The notes beneath the pieces were generated by a model. The model made no database searches and was not told where the DNA came from. It saw nothing but the letters and a program-made list of their open reading frames with translations. Shown piece after piece: positions 1 to 8,803 of a stretch of DNA of 64,000 bases. The number at the start of each line of letters is the position of its first letter. Position 1 is the first letter of the stretch. Origin of the DNA: Arthrobacter sp. S39 (GTDB taxonomy: Bacteria > Actinomycetota > Actinomycetes > Actinomycetales > Micrococcaceae); contig NZ_SIHX01000002.1 in the NCBI RefSeq assembly GCF_004320525.1, forward strand, positions 248,001 to 312,000. The letters are read 5' to 3'. Made by a program: the position numbers and the translations under genes.

Positions 1-506
1 GTCGGCAACGGACCGTTCAGCGAGATCCGGCGGGCAACCCGTGGGGCAGCAGCCGTGCGGAATTCCTGGGTGAAGCGCTTGGGGGATCCGGCCAGCACCA
101 GTGTGCCGCACTCGTCCGCCAGCGCCAGCATGTTCGTTGCCTCCGTGAGGGACAGCGCGAACCGCGTGTCCACATAGACAGGCTTGCCAAACCGCACCAC
201 ACGCTCGAAGTAGCGCGGGTGCGTGCGGGCATCGGAGGACACGATGAGCAGCGCGTCGCATGCCTCGGCCACCGCCTCCGGTGAATCGCACAGGGTGACC
301 CCGAGCCCGGCCACCTCGTCGGCGAAGCTGTCGGTGCGGTCCCGGCTGAGTGGAAAGTCCGACGCCGGTTCCCCCTTCCAGGCGTGCGTCACCACGCCGC
401 CGGGGACGTCGCCGTCGAACCCGTTCCCGAAGAGGCGGGTGAAGGACGGCGCATGCGGGGAATCGACGCCGATCAGACCGAACCGGATCGGGGCAACAGT
501 GGTCAT
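1..506 (-). CDS. Gfo/Idh/MocA-family oxidoreductase (3' end outside window)
   Basis: The first 168 residues of a sugar or polyol dehydrogenase-like protein are present; the C-terminal part lies beyond position 1. The N-terminus has a nucleotide-binding strand-turn (FGLIGVDSPHA). A later stretch (KPVYVDTRFALSLTEA) sits where the family has its EKP motif, here changed to KPVYVDT, so catalysis may differ from classic members. The ATG at 506 overlaps the TGA of the upstream permease by four bases (ATGA), so it is translationally coupled and is the last visible gene of the sulfatase/ABC operon. It probably oxidises the imported sugar, but the substrate is unknown. Confidence 0.8.
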   Translation of the reverse strand, partial: MTTVAPIRFGLIGVDSPHAPSFTRLFGNGFDGDVPGGVVTHAWKGEPASDFPLSRDRTDSFADEVAGLGVTLCDSPEAVAEACDALLIVSSDARTHPRYFERVVRFGKPVYVDTRFALSLTEATNMLALADECGTLVLAGSPKRFTQEFRTAAAPRVARRISLNGPLP

Positions 507-1363
507 CCTTTAACCCCGCTGTGCGTAATGCTGGCGACGATGTGCTTCTGCAGCACGGCAAAAATCACCAGGCACGGGATAAAGCTGACCAGGGTGGCGG
601 CCATGACGTTGGAGGTCGAGGCCGTCTCTGTGTTCAGCGTTGCCAGGCCCACGGTCAACGTCCTGGCCGCGTCCGACTGCCCCACCACCAGCGGCCAGAG
701 GAGGTCGTTCCAGTGCCACAAGAAGACGAAGATGGCCAGCGTTGCCAGGACCGGACGGATCAGCGGGAGCACAACCTGCCAGAAGGTCCGCCATTCGCCG
801 GCGCCGTCGATCCGGGCGGCGTCGAACAGTTCCTCCGGCATGTCCCGCACGAACTGGCGGATGAGGAAGATTGCCTGGGCGTTGGCCAGTGTGGGCAGGA
901 TCAGCCCCCACAGGGTGTTCACGCCGCCCATCTTGGAGATGAGGATGAACGTGGGGATCAAGGTGGCCTGGACGGGCACCATCATGGTGGCGATGATGGC
1001 CCACAGCAGGGCGTTCCGTCCCGGGAACCTCTTCCGGGCAAGTGCGTAGGCGGCCATGGAAGCGGTGAGCAGGACCACCACCACGGACACTGCTGAATAC
1101 AGGAACGAGTTCCACAGCCAGAGCGGGAATTCGCCCACGTTGAAGATGCGGATGATGTTGTCCAGCGTCAGCGACGGCGGAAGCGCGTACGGCAGCGTGG
1201 GCGCGTCCTCGGGGGAGAGCGCCAGCACCGCCACCGCAATGAGGGGTGCCACCGTGAACAGGGAAATCACTGCCAGCACCAGGACCAGTGTGCGCTGGCG
1301 GCGCTTTTCGTTGCCGGGCCGGTTGCTGCCCCGGCGGAGGCGGGGCACCTGGATGACGGTCAC
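503..1363 (-). CDS. ABC sugar transporter permease (MalG type)
   Basis: A 286-residue inner-membrane subunit of a carbohydrate importer. After a basic N-terminus come about six hydrophobic segments. The conserved cytoplasmic EAA loop is visible (EELFDAARIDGAGEWRTFWQVVLPL), which docks with the ATPase. The start is GTG at 1363, overlapping the stop of the MalF-type permease (GTGA), so the two are coupled. No ATPase gene is in the operon; in Actinobacteria such importers commonly share an MsiK-type ATPase encoded elsewhere, and that is assumed here. Confidence 0.93.
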   Translation of the reverse strand: MTVIQVPRLRRGSNRPGNEKRRQRTLVLVLAVISLFTVAPLIAVAVLALSPEDAPTLPYALPPSLTLDNIIRIFNVGEFPLWLWNSFLYSAVSVVVVLLTASMAAYALARKRFPGRNALLWAIIATMMVPVQATLIPTFILISKMGGVNTLWGLILPTLANAQAIFLIRQFVRDMPEELFDAARIDGAGEWRTFWQVVLPLIRPVLATLAIFVFLWHWNDLLWPLVVGQSDAARTLTVGLATLNTETASTSNVMAATLVSFIPCLVIFAVLQKHIVASITHSGVKG

Positions 1364-2304
1364 TTGGAGTCCTTACCTTCGAAGAAGCGCTGCTGGATGA
1401 GCGAGAGGATGAGCACGATGACGAACAGCACCACGCCAATGGCCGAGGCGTAGCCGAAGTCGAAGAATTTGAAGCCCTCGTCGAACAGGAAGTAGATCAG
1501 GCTGTGGCTGGCCCTGGCGGGCCCGCCGCCGGTCATCACATAGATGGTGTCGAAAACCTGGAAACCGACGATCGTCTCGATGACCAGCACGAAAAAGAGC
1601 ACAGGTTTCAGGAGCGGCAGCGTCACGTACCAGAACGACTTCCACGCGCCGGCGCCGTCGATCCGGGCAGCCTCGTGGACTTCGGCGGGCTGGGCTTTCA
1701 GGCCCGCCAGGAAGATGAGCATGGAATAGCCGAATCCCTTCCACACGGACACCACGGCAAGTGAGACCAGAACCATCAGTTGCGGACCCGAGGTGAACGG
1801 GACCGGTCCCAGGCCCAGGCCGCCCAATGCTGCGTTGAGCGGCCCGTCCGTGGAGAAGATCCAGGTCCAGATGATCCCCGCCATGACGAAGGAGCTCAGG
1901 TAAGGAATGAACAGCAGGGCCCGGAAGGCGCCGGTGAAGCGAACGAGCTTGTCCAGCAGCACGGCTCCGGCCAGCGAAACGGCAATGATGAACGGAACAA
2001 AGATCACCACGTACAGGAACGTCACGCGCAGGCTCTGCCAGAAGTTGGGATCGGCGGCGAGCCGGGTGTAGTTGTCCGCACCCAGGAACTCGAAGTCTCC
2101 GTTGAGGCTGTACTCCGTCATGCTCATGGCTCCGGCGCCAAGGATGGGGAGGAATTTGAAGAGGCCAAAGATGACCAGGGTGGGCAGGATGAACAGGATG
2201 CCGGCGAGGGCTTCACGGCGTCGTGCCTGCCGTGGCTTGGGCGGTGGAACAGCCGCGGCGGGTTTGCGGGCCGGTGCCGTTCTGGGGCTGGTGCTTACGG
2301 ACAT
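1360..2304 (-). CDS. ABC sugar transporter permease (MalF type)
   Basis: A 314-residue permease. It has a proline/alanine-rich cytoplasmic N-terminus, then six predicted membrane segments and the EAA loop (EVHEAARIDGAGAWKSFWYVTLPLL). It pairs with the MalG-type protein that follows. The ATG at 2304 is chosen; an in-frame TTG at 2313 adds three residues and neither has a convincing ribosome site. A strong hairpin lies just upstream, between it and the binding-protein gene. It ends in KDSK, with its stop overlapping the next start. Confidence 0.92.
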   Translation of the reverse strand: MSVSTSPRTAPARKPAAAVPPPKPRQARRREALAGILFILPTLVIFGLFKFLPILGAGAMSMTEYSLNGDFEFLGADNYTRLAADPNFWQSLRVTFLYVVIFVPFIIAVSLAGAVLLDKLVRFTGAFRALLFIPYLSSFVMAGIIWTWIFSTDGPLNAALGGLGLGPVPFTSGPQLMVLVSLAVVSVWKGFGYSMLIFLAGLKAQPAEVHEAARIDGAGAWKSFWYVTLPLLKPVLFFVLVIETIVGFQVFDTIYVMTGGGPARASHSLIYFLFDEGFKFFDFGYASAIGVVLFVIVLILSLIQQRFFEGKDSK

Positions 2305-2336
2305 GGGAACCAATCAGGTGGTGGCGGGTAGGGAGG

Positions 2337-2370
2337 TGCGCGGCCCGGGGCGGAGGTCCCGGGCCGCGCA
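2337..2370 (-). terminator. Hairpin between binding-protein and permease genes
   Basis: Perfect 13-bp inverted repeat (TGCGCGGCCCGGG / CCCGGGCCGCGCA) with an 8-nt loop, starting 8 nt after the binding-protein stop. No T-run follows. By analogy with malE-malF, it more likely reduces read-through or protects the upstream mRNA 3' end than stops transcription fully. Confidence 0.7.
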
Positions 2371-2377
2371 GTCCGGG

Positions 2378-3664
2378 TCAGGAAGCTGAGCGCTGCAGGA
2401 TGCCCCGGGCTTCTTTGGCGGCGGTTTCCAGGGCCTGTTTGGCCGTGACGTCGCCGCGGAGGGCGGCCTGGATGTTCGGGGCGAGGGCACCCATCACCTG
2501 GCGTGCGGCAGGGGACGGCTCGCCGGGGTTGGCCGATTCCAGGGCCTCAACCATCGCGAGCGAATCGGCGTCCTGGCCGGGTGCCGCGGCGTCCGTCCGG
2601 GTGGGCAGGTTGCCTGCGGCGGCGTTCAGGGCCTTTTGGGACTCGGCCGAGCTGAGGTAGCCCATCACCTTGTAGGCCGCCTCCCGGTTTTCCTTCTTGT
2701 TGATGGAGGTCAGTGCCAGCAATCCAGGGTTGCCGTATGTCGCCTGGACCTTGCCTTCCAGGGGAGCGCCGAGTGCTACGTTTTCGGCCCCGAGGGCGGC
2801 ACGCATCTGCTTCAGTTCCGGCAGTGAGGTGGTGGCGCGCATGGCGGCCTTGCCGGTGGCGATCGGCGCACCTTCCACCTTGGGCCCGTCCGTGGCAGCA
2901 TCCGCGGGAAGACCGCCCATGTTCTTGAGGTCGATCAGCAGCTGCAGCGCGGAAACGCCGGCGTCCGAGTCGAAGGCGACGTCCTTGGCGTCGTCGGTGA
3001 AAACCGTGCCGCCCGCCTGCCACAGCAGCGGATAGAAGGAGAGGTTCAGCGTCTGTTCGGGGCTGCCGGCGTAGTCCATGACGGCGATGCCCTTGCTGGC
3101 CAGGACGGGCGCCGCGCTGCGCAGGTCATCCCAGGTTTTGGGCAGGGGCAGGCCGGCGTCCGCGAAAATCCGGGTGTTATAGGCCGTGGTGTTGACGTTC
3201 TGGAACAGCGGCACGCCGAACAGCCCGTCATCGAACGTCGCGGCCTCCAGCGTGCCGGGATAGAAGCTGTCCCGGTCCTGTTCAACGGCCTTGTCCACGG
3301 GCAGCAGCCCGCGCACGTTGCGGTAGGTGGCGGCCTGGTCGGGCGTAATGAGGACGACGTCGGGTCCTGAGCCGGCGGCCAGCGCCGCGGAGATCTGGGC
3401 GTCCCGCTTGTCGAACGTCTGCAGTTCGATGGTCAGGTCGATGCCGGGGTTGGCCTTCTCGAAGCCGGCCTCGGTGTCCTGCCAGAACTTCTTGCTTGCC
3501 GTCTCATCCTTGATGACCGGGTACATCCAGAGCGTCACCTTGCCGGCCGCAGTGTCGCCGTCGGACGTCGCGGACCCGGCGGAACCGCATGCGGTGAGGG
3601 TCAGTGCGGCGGTGACGACGGTGGCTGTTGCCAAAGCGGTGCGGTGCATCGTGCGTGTGAACAT
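2378..3664 (-). CDS. ABC transporter sugar-binding lipoprotein
   Basis: A 428-residue extracellular solute-binding protein. The start ATG at 3664 gives a lipoprotein signal: basic MFTRTMHR, a hydrophobic stretch, and lipobox LTAC at about residue 26. The open frame extends 33 residues upstream into the sulfatase end, but that extension has no signal features. The mature protein shows family-1 binding-protein style (WMYPVIKDE early; AALAAGSGPDVVLI; repeated small-residue helices). It begins 5 nt after the sulfatase stop. It should capture the sugar for the two permeases downstream; the ligand is unknown. Confidence 0.92.
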   Translation of the reverse strand: MFTRTMHRTALATATVVTAALTLTACGSAGSATSDGDTAAGKVTLWMYPVIKDETASKKFWQDTEAGFEKANPGIDLTIELQTFDKRDAQISAALAAGSGPDVVLITPDQAATYRNVRGLLPVDKAVEQDRDSFYPGTLEAATFDDGLFGVPLFQNVNTTAYNTRIFADAGLPLPKTWDDLRSAAPVLASKGIAVMDYAGSPEQTLNLSFYPLLWQAGGTVFTDDAKDVAFDSDAGVSALQLLIDLKNMGGLPADAATDGPKVEGAPIATGKAAMRATTSLPELKQMRAALGAENVALGAPLEGKVQATYGNPGLLALTSINKKENREAAYKVMGYLSSAESQKALNAAAGNLPTRTDAAAPGQDADSLAMVEALESANPGEPSPAARQVMGALAPNIQAALRGDVTAKQALETAAKEARGILQRSAS

Positions 3665-3669
3665 GGTGG

Positions 3670-5025
3670 CTACTTTCGGGTGAGGGTGGCTTCTTGGAGT
3701 GCGCTGAGCGCGAGCTGGTGGCGGCTGGCTGCTACGGGGGCGGTGAGGAGGGGATCGCCGCATTCCCGCATCCAGTCGAAGAGGGCAGCCGAGAGGTCCC
3801 GGAGGATTTCCGACTGCTCCGTATGGCCGGCGAGGTTGTCCAGTTCATCGGGATCCGACTGGAGGTCGTAGAGTTCCAGGGCCGGGCTGGTGCCGATGGT
3901 GGGTCCGCCGAGGTCGGCCGGCAGGCTGCGGTGGATCCAGGATTGGGTGGGATCCATGGCCCGCGGGGCGTTGGAGAAGTTGACGATCAGCTTGTGCGTG
4001 GATGTCCGCACTGACCGTTTGGGGTCGTAGTAGGTGTGGTAGGTCAGCTGGCTGAAGGAATGCGTCCGCGGTGCTTCGCCGGCTTCGACGGCACCCCGCA
4101 GGCTTGTCCCTGGGAGGTTTGCCTGGCACGGCAGCCCGGCAAGGTCCAGCAACGTGGGCACAACATCCACGTGGCTGACCATGTCGCTCACGCGTCTCCC
4201 GGACCAAGCCATGTTGCCGGGGCGGCGGAGCATCAGCGCAACGCCCAGTCCGGCGTCGTACAGGGTGCATTTGGCGCGGGGCAGGGCGAGGCCGTGGTCC
4301 GTTGTGAAGAGCACCAGGGTCCCGTCCCGCAGGCCCAGCGCGTCGAGTTCCGCGAGGATGCTCCCGATCCCGGCGTCCATGTGCTTCACGGCGCCCTGGA
4401 GTTCGGCGATTTCCTCGCGCGCGCCGTCGTCGTCCACCAGATGGGCCGGGACGGTGTGCCCCAGCGAAATGTCCGGGCTGACACCGTCGGCCAGGAAACC
4501 CATGACGCCGGGACGGTCCCGCGGCGACGGCACACGATGCGGTTCGGTGAAGCCGACCTGCAGGTAGAAGGGCCGGCCGCTTCCGGACATGCGCCGCAAC
4601 GCATCAGTTGCGCGGCTGACGACGACGTCCCGCGCGCCGCCCGTGCGCGCCCGGTCGAAGCCGAGCCGGGCGGCCACCACGTCGTCGGCCAGAACGCGCG
4701 ATTCGTGGTGCACGCCGACGAGTTCGGTTTGGTATCCGGCTGATTTCAGCAGCTGGGCGATGTGGGCTTCGGGTTCTTTCAGGTCCCAGCCGAACGGATC
4801 GTGGGTGAGGCCGAGCACGCCGTTGGTTTGCGGGTAGGTGCCCGTGAAGAGCGACGCGCGGGCCGGGCTGCAGTGCGGGGCGGTGGCGAAGGCCTGCTCA
4901 AAAACGGCGGATTCCTCCGCGAAGGCATCGAGGTGTGGCGTGGTGACTGTGGTGACACCGTATGCCCCCAGAAAGCGGCCGAGGTCATGGCAGTGCAGAA
5001 GGAGGATGTTCTTCATTCCGTTCAT
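3670..5025 (-). CDS. Formylglycine-dependent sulfatase (S1 family)
   Basis: A 451-residue alkaline-phosphatase-superfamily sulfatase. The activation motif is C-S-P-A-R at residues 52-56, where an anaerobic or aerobic maturase converts Cys52 to formylglycine. The metal-site strand near the N-terminus reads HCHDLGR rather than the usual DDLG. A second metal region, LVLFTTDHGLALPRAKCTLYD, is present. There is no signal peptide, so the enzyme is probably cytoplasmic and acts after import of a sulfated sugar. ATG 5025 overlaps the previous TGA (ATGA) and is preferred to the longer frame from 5187. No maturase gene lies in the window. Confidence 0.9.
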   Translation of the reverse strand: MNGMKNILLLHCHDLGRFLGAYGVTTVTTPHLDAFAEESAVFEQAFATAPHCSPARASLFTGTYPQTNGVLGLTHDPFGWDLKEPEAHIAQLLKSAGYQTELVGVHHESRVLADDVVAARLGFDRARTGGARDVVVSRATDALRRMSGSGRPFYLQVGFTEPHRVPSPRDRPGVMGFLADGVSPDISLGHTVPAHLVDDDGAREEIAELQGAVKHMDAGIGSILAELDALGLRDGTLVLFTTDHGLALPRAKCTLYDAGLGVALMLRRPGNMAWSGRRVSDMVSHVDVVPTLLDLAGLPCQANLPGTSLRGAVEAGEAPRTHSFSQLTYHTYYDPKRSVRTSTHKLIVNFSNAPRAMDPTQSWIHRSLPADLGGPTIGTSPALELYDLQSDPDELDNLAGHTEQSEILRDLSAALFDWMRECGDPLLTAPVAASRHQLALSALQEATLTRK

Positions 5026-6065
5026 CCCATCCTTTCGAGGTCGGCGCGGGACAGGGCATGTGCCATCGGCTGGCCGGCAGCGAAGCGCCGCAGCTCGTCC
5101 ACAACAATCTGGCCGGCCCGGCGCCTGGAGCCCGTGGTGGCTCCGCCCAGGTGGGGTGTGAGGAGGACGTTTGGGAGGGAGCGCCAAGGGTCGCCTGCGG
5201 GCAGCGGCTCGGAATCGAAAACGTCCAGGGCGGCATCGATGCGGCCGGAACTGACCTCGCGGTACAGCGCCTCCATGTCCACGATCGTGGAACGGGCGGT
5301 GTTCACGAACGCAGCCCCGTCACTCAGCAGCGCAAGCTCCGTGGCGCCGATCAGGCCTTGCGTTTCCCGGGTGGAGGGTGCATGGACGGCTACAACGTCG
5401 CTGCTGGCGAACAAGCCGGCCAGGCTGGTGGCGTGTGCGGCGAGCGGGTCATCGTCCGGGAGGTAGGGGTCATAGACGCTCACAGCCGCGCCCAGTGCCC
5501 GGCAGGCGTCGATGTAGCGGCGGCCGGTTCGGGACGCCCCCACCACGCCGATCCGGGCGCCGGCAATTTCGCGTGCACGGCGGACGTCCCGGGCCGCTTC
5601 CCAGCTGGCTCCGGTGCGGAGGCTGTGGTCCAGCCGTCCGATGCGGCGCAGCAGGCTCAGCGTCAATGCCAGCGAAAGTTCGGCCACGGCGGGCGCCATG
5701 GCCGCCCCGGCCTGCGAGATGGGGATGCCGCTGGCCCAGAACTCGTCGCTGACCAGGGCGTGCAGCGATGAGGCGGCGTGGACGACGCACTTGAGGTCCG
5801 GGGCCTGCTCAAGGTGTTCGGCGTCCAGCCGTGGGAAACCCCAAGCCGTAACGAAGACGTCCTGGCCCGCGGCGGCCGTGGCGAACGCGTCCAGTGACTG
5901 GAGCTCCGCCGGCGCGATTTCCGTGATGTCGCCGAGCCCGTTCAGTGCCGCGAGTGTGGCGGCGGGGAGAAAAGCCGCCCGCTCCGGCTCCGGAATACTC
6001 AGCAGGATCCTCAACCGGGGCGGGATGGCCGCCGGTGATGCTGCAACGCCGTTGTTGATGTTCAT
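5022..6065 (-). CDS. D-isomer-specific 2-hydroxyacid dehydrogenase family protein
   Basis: A 347-residue NAD-dependent dehydrogenase. The Rossmann motif is ARIGVVGASRTGRRYIDA, where the usual GxGxxG is GASRTG. Later come the AFVNTARSTIVD strand, an Asp in ALDVFDSEPLP, and the catalytic His region LLTPHLGGAT. ATG 6065 is chosen over an upstream frame from 6101, which would run through the operator. It is the first gene of the sulfatase/ABC operon and is read away from the ROK regulator. The substrate is probably a sugar-derived 2-hydroxyacid. Confidence 0.88.
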   Translation of the reverse strand: MNINNGVAASPAAIPPRLRILLSIPEPERAAFLPAATLAALNGLGDITEIAPAELQSLDAFATAAAGQDVFVTAWGFPRLDAEHLEQAPDLKCVVHAASSLHALVSDEFWASGIPISQAGAAMAPAVAELSLALTLSLLRRIGRLDHSLRTGASWEAARDVRRAREIAGARIGVVGASRTGRRYIDACRALGAAVSVYDPYLPDDDPLAAHATSLAGLFASSDVVAVHAPSTRETQGLIGATELALLSDGAAFVNTARSTIVDMEALYREVSSGRIDAALDVFDSEPLPAGDPWRSLPNVLLTPHLGGATTGSRRRAGQIVVDELRRFAAGQPMAHALSRADLERMG

Positions 6066-6089
6066 GGGTTGAGATTGCCAGCCAACATA

Positions 6090-6112
6090 TACTTTTGTCA
6101 ATGACTAAAGTA
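6090..6112. promoter_or_regulatory. Palindromic operator between sulfatase operon and ROK gene
   Basis: Arms TACTTTTGTCA and TGACTAAAGTA flank a single A and match at 10 of 11 positions. The site lies 25 nt upstream of the 6065 start and 90 nt upstream of the ROK start. An ACTTT...AAAGT layout is common for ROK-family operators, so autoregulation plus operon repression by the 6202 product is inferred. Confidence 0.72.
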
Positions 6113-6201
6113 AGATTGGTGGTTAGTGGGAAAGCATCCATGCAGCGGGTGCCAGAATGGGTGGGAGCCCATGCGGTGCAGAAAAATAGGAGCCACGAGC
6201 A

Positions 6202-7371
6202 ATGAAGCCACGCGCAGGCAGCAAGGCCCTGATCCGGGAGATCAACGAGGCGCTGATCCTTGACATGGTCCGGACACAGTCGCCCATATCCCGTGCACGG
6301 ATTGCCGCCCAAACCGGCCTGAGCGCCGCCAGCGTCACAGGCATCACGGGCAGGCTCATCCAAGCCGGACTCCTTGTTGAAGCGGAGACCGTGCATGGAA
6401 CCGGGGGCCGTCCGGCACGCCTGCTGGAGCTTGGCCGGCACGGGGTTTTCGCGGCCGGGGTGCGGCTGTCGCCCACGGCGGCGCACGCCGTCGTCGTTGA
6501 CCTGCGGGGCGGGGTGGTGGCCACGCACAGCGAGCCGCTGGAATCCGGCGAGCCTGCCGAAGCGGCTGAAGCCGTGGCCCGTGCCGTCCGTGCAGCGGCG
6601 GGCGGAAAGTTGCCCAAGATCATCGGAGTTGGCGTGGCCGTCTCCGGCGTCGTTGACCAGGGCAGTGGCTTCGTGCGGCACAGCGGGGCGATGGGCTGGG
6701 CCGGCGTCGGGCTCCAGCGGCTCCTGGAAGAAGCGCTGGACGAAGCTGTGGTCATCGACAGTTACGTCAACTCCTACGCCTGCGGCCTGCTTTTCGATGA
6801 CGCCTACAAGTGCCGCGAGATGCTCATCTTCAGCGTCGGCACCAGCCTGGGGGCCGCCGTCGTGGTTGACGGCCGCATCCAGCGCGGCTTCGACGGCTCC
6901 GCCGGCGGGTTTGCGCATTCGCGCGCCATTACCGGACCCGGGCCCGCGAGGGCCTGTCATTGCGGGGCGGAAGACTGTTTTGAAACCCGCGCCAGCCTCT
7001 GGGGGATGCAGCGCGAGCTGGAACGGAGCGGCGGGATCCGCGAAATAGACGCCGACGCCGATGCCCACCTGATTGCCGACGCCGCCTCCCACCTGGGCAT
7101 TGGCATGGCCAACGTTGCCAAGGTCCTTGGGCCCGAACAGGTGGTGGTGGGCTTCGCCCCCGAGGCTGACCTGGGGACGTTCGCGGGCCAGGCCAGGCAG
7201 GCGTTCCTTCGCCAGTACGACCACGCGAATACTCCGCCTCCGTTGGTGGACACCGCCGCAGCGGACCATGTTGAACTCGCCAGGGGAGCCGCATGCTCGG
7301 TGTTGGCGGGCCTGTTTACGGCCAGGGAATCCCTGCCCAACGAATCCCGGCCCAGCTCCGCGTCTGCCTGA
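6202..7371 (+). CDS. ROK-family transcriptional regulator
   Basis: A 389-residue repressor. It has an N-terminal winged helix (about residues 12-65, SRARIAAQTGLSAASVTGITGRL) and a ROK sugar-kinase-like domain. The zinc motif C-H-C-G-A-E-D-C-F-E is intact. The ExGH kinase signature is degraded to GGFAHS, and the catalytic Asp region reads IDSYVNSYACG, so it should sense sugar rather than phosphorylate it. The ribosome site AGGAG precedes the ATG. It is divergent from the sulfatase/ABC operon across a palindrome and probably controls it. Confidence 0.92.
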   Translation: MKPRAGSKALIREINEALILDMVRTQSPISRARIAAQTGLSAASVTGITGRLIQAGLLVEAETVHGTGGRPARLLELGRHGVFAAGVRLSPTAAHAVVVDLRGGVVATHSEPLESGEPAEAAEAVARAVRAAAGGKLPKIIGVGVAVSGVVDQGSGFVRHSGAMGWAGVGLQRLLEEALDEAVVIDSYVNSYACGLLFDDAYKCREMLIFSVGTSLGAAVVVDGRIQRGFDGSAGGFAHSRAITGPGPARACHCGAEDCFETRASLWGMQRELERSGGIREIDADADAHLIADAASHLGIGMANVAKVLGPEQVVVGFAPEADLGTFAGQARQAFLRQYDHANTPPPLVDTAAADHVELARGAACSVLAGLFTARESLPNESRPSSASA

Positions 7372-7535
7372 ACAGGGCCCGCAGCCGATGCCACCCGTAT
7401 CCAGCGTGCCAGCCACCACCCGGACACTCCAGGATTTGAACAATTTCGGACATGCCGAAAGCCGTGGCGCAGCATGGCTATCCGGAGGACAATGCGAGGC
7501 ACCAGTGGAAATCCTCGAGGAGTCAGGTCAACACC

Positions 7536-7916
7536 GTGGGTGAATCAAGCGCCAATGAAGACGTGGTCAACCGGCTGATCGCGTGTATCAACGACCGCCG
7601 GATCGAGATCATGGACGAGCTGTTCCATGAGGATGCGGTGATGCACTGGCCGCAATCCGGGGAAATTGTGCGCGGCGCGGAGAACCGGCGGGGCATCTAC
7701 AACGCCTTCCCGCAGTTGCCCACCATCACCCCGCGGCGGATGTCCAGCGGCGGGAACCTGGTGATCGCAGAGGCCCTGCTGGATTACGCCGGTCCGCAGT
7801 ACGAAACGGTGTTCATTTTCGAGTTCCGGGACGGCCGCATCGCCAAGGAAACGGCCTACTGGAGTGAGCCGTTCGCCGCACCGGAGTGGCGCGCCCAATG
7901 GGTTGAAAAGGCCTGA
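7536..7916 (+). CDS. SnoaL/NTF2-like domain protein
   Basis: A 126-residue protein with an NTF2-like cone-fold pattern: an initial helix (NRLIACINDRRIEIMDELFHEDAVMHWP), then alternating strands ending EFRDGRIAKETAYWSEPF, close to the SnoaL/ketosteroid-isomerase consensus. The GTG at 7536 is preferred because GAGGAG lies upstream. An in-frame ATG at 7452 adds 28 atypical residues and lacks a ribosome site. Function is unknown; family members include isomerases, hydrolases and non-catalytic binding proteins. Confidence 0.75.
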   Translation: MGESSANEDVVNRLIACINDRRIEIMDELFHEDAVMHWPQSGEIVRGAENRRGIYNAFPQLPTITPRRMSSGGNLVIAEALLDYAGPQYETVFIFEFRDGRIAKETAYWSEPFAAPEWRAQWVEKA

Positions 7917-8010
7917 CCGGACCGCTGCCACGCAATGTCCTGTGCCTGCGCGGCCAAGGGGTGAGCTTCCGGCAGAAATAAGCGACTCACAAGTTTGATA
8001 GGAATGAGTC

Positions 8011-8757
8011 ATGCTCCGCCTCAAGCGCATGGCCGTACTGTGCGTCGTCCTCGTATGCGTCATTACCGGCTTTCTGTTCTGGGCGCTCCGCATGGGCGGC
8101 CAGCCGGCGGCCGTGACGTTGCCTGCGCCGCCGCAGTCCGCGGCCCGGCTTGAGGTGCTCTCAACCAGCAGCACCCCGGCGCTGAAGGTCACGAGGGTTG
8201 TTGACGGGCAGTGGCTGGCCGGCGCGGCCGCCGAAACGGGCATCCCCGCACGGGCGCTGCAGGCCTATGCCACCGCGGCCGCCGCTGCCAGTTCGACCAA
8301 CCCGGGGTGCGGGATCGGCTGGAACACGGTGGCGGCCATCGGCTTCGTCGAGTCAGCCCACGGGACGTACGGCGGCGGAAGCCTCTCGGCCGCCGGCCAG
8401 GCAACCGGGCCGATTGTCGGGCCGAGCCTCGACGGCGACGGGTTCGCCGCCATCGCCGACACGGACGCCGGTGTCCTCGATGGCGACCCCCGTTGGGACC
8501 GCGCCGTGGGGCCAATGCAGTTCATCCCTTCCACCTGGCAGTTCGCCGGCCGGGACGGCAACGGGGACGGAAACGCCGACCCCTTCAACATCGACGACGC
8601 TGCAGTGAGTGCAGCCACTTACCTGTGTGGCGGCGGGAGGGATCTGGTCACGGATCGGGGCTGGGCTGACGCGGTTTACGCCTACAACCAGTCCGATGCT
8701 TACGTGAACCAGGTCCGGGAAACGGCCACCGCGTACGCCGCGCAGGCGGTGGGCTGA
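8011..8757 (+). CDS. Membrane-anchored lytic murein transglycosylase
   Basis: A 248-residue peptidoglycan-cleaving enzyme. A single N-terminal membrane segment (about residues 8-28) is followed by a linker and an SLT/MltB-like domain. The catalytic Glu is in GFVESAHG. A conserved VGPMQFIPSTWQ segment and a DGNGDGNADPFNIDDA loop (possible Ca2+ site) follow, then DAVYAYNQSDAYVNQV. It should act outside the membrane in wall remodelling. The start has AGGAATGAGTC upstream. It converges with the LacI gene at 8804. Confidence 0.88.
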   Translation: MLRLKRMAVLCVVLVCVITGFLFWALRMGGQPAAVTLPAPPQSAARLEVLSTSSTPALKVTRVVDGQWLAGAAAETGIPARALQAYATAAAAASSTNPGCGIGWNTVAAIGFVESAHGTYGGGSLSAAGQATGPIVGPSLDGDGFAAIADTDAGVLDGDPRWDRAVGPMQFIPSTWQFAGRDGNGDGNADPFNIDDAAVSAATYLCGGGRDLVTDRGWADAVYAYNQSDAYVNQVRETATAYAAQAVG

Positions 8758-8772
8758 CGCCAAACCCACGGG

Positions 8773-8795
8773 CGGCCATAGGCACACTGTGGCCG
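8773..8795. terminator. Candidate bidirectional terminator
   Basis: A 9-bp stem with one mismatch (CGGCCATAG / CTGTGGCCG) and a 5-nt loop sits in the 46-bp gap between two convergent genes. No T-run is present, so termination strength is uncertain. Confidence 0.4.
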
Positions 8796-8803
8796 ACGGC
8801 GGC

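Noticed and set aside
5809..7443. Long minus-strand frame over the ROK gene
   Set aside because: It is a GC-rich shadow of the ROK coding frame, with no family features.
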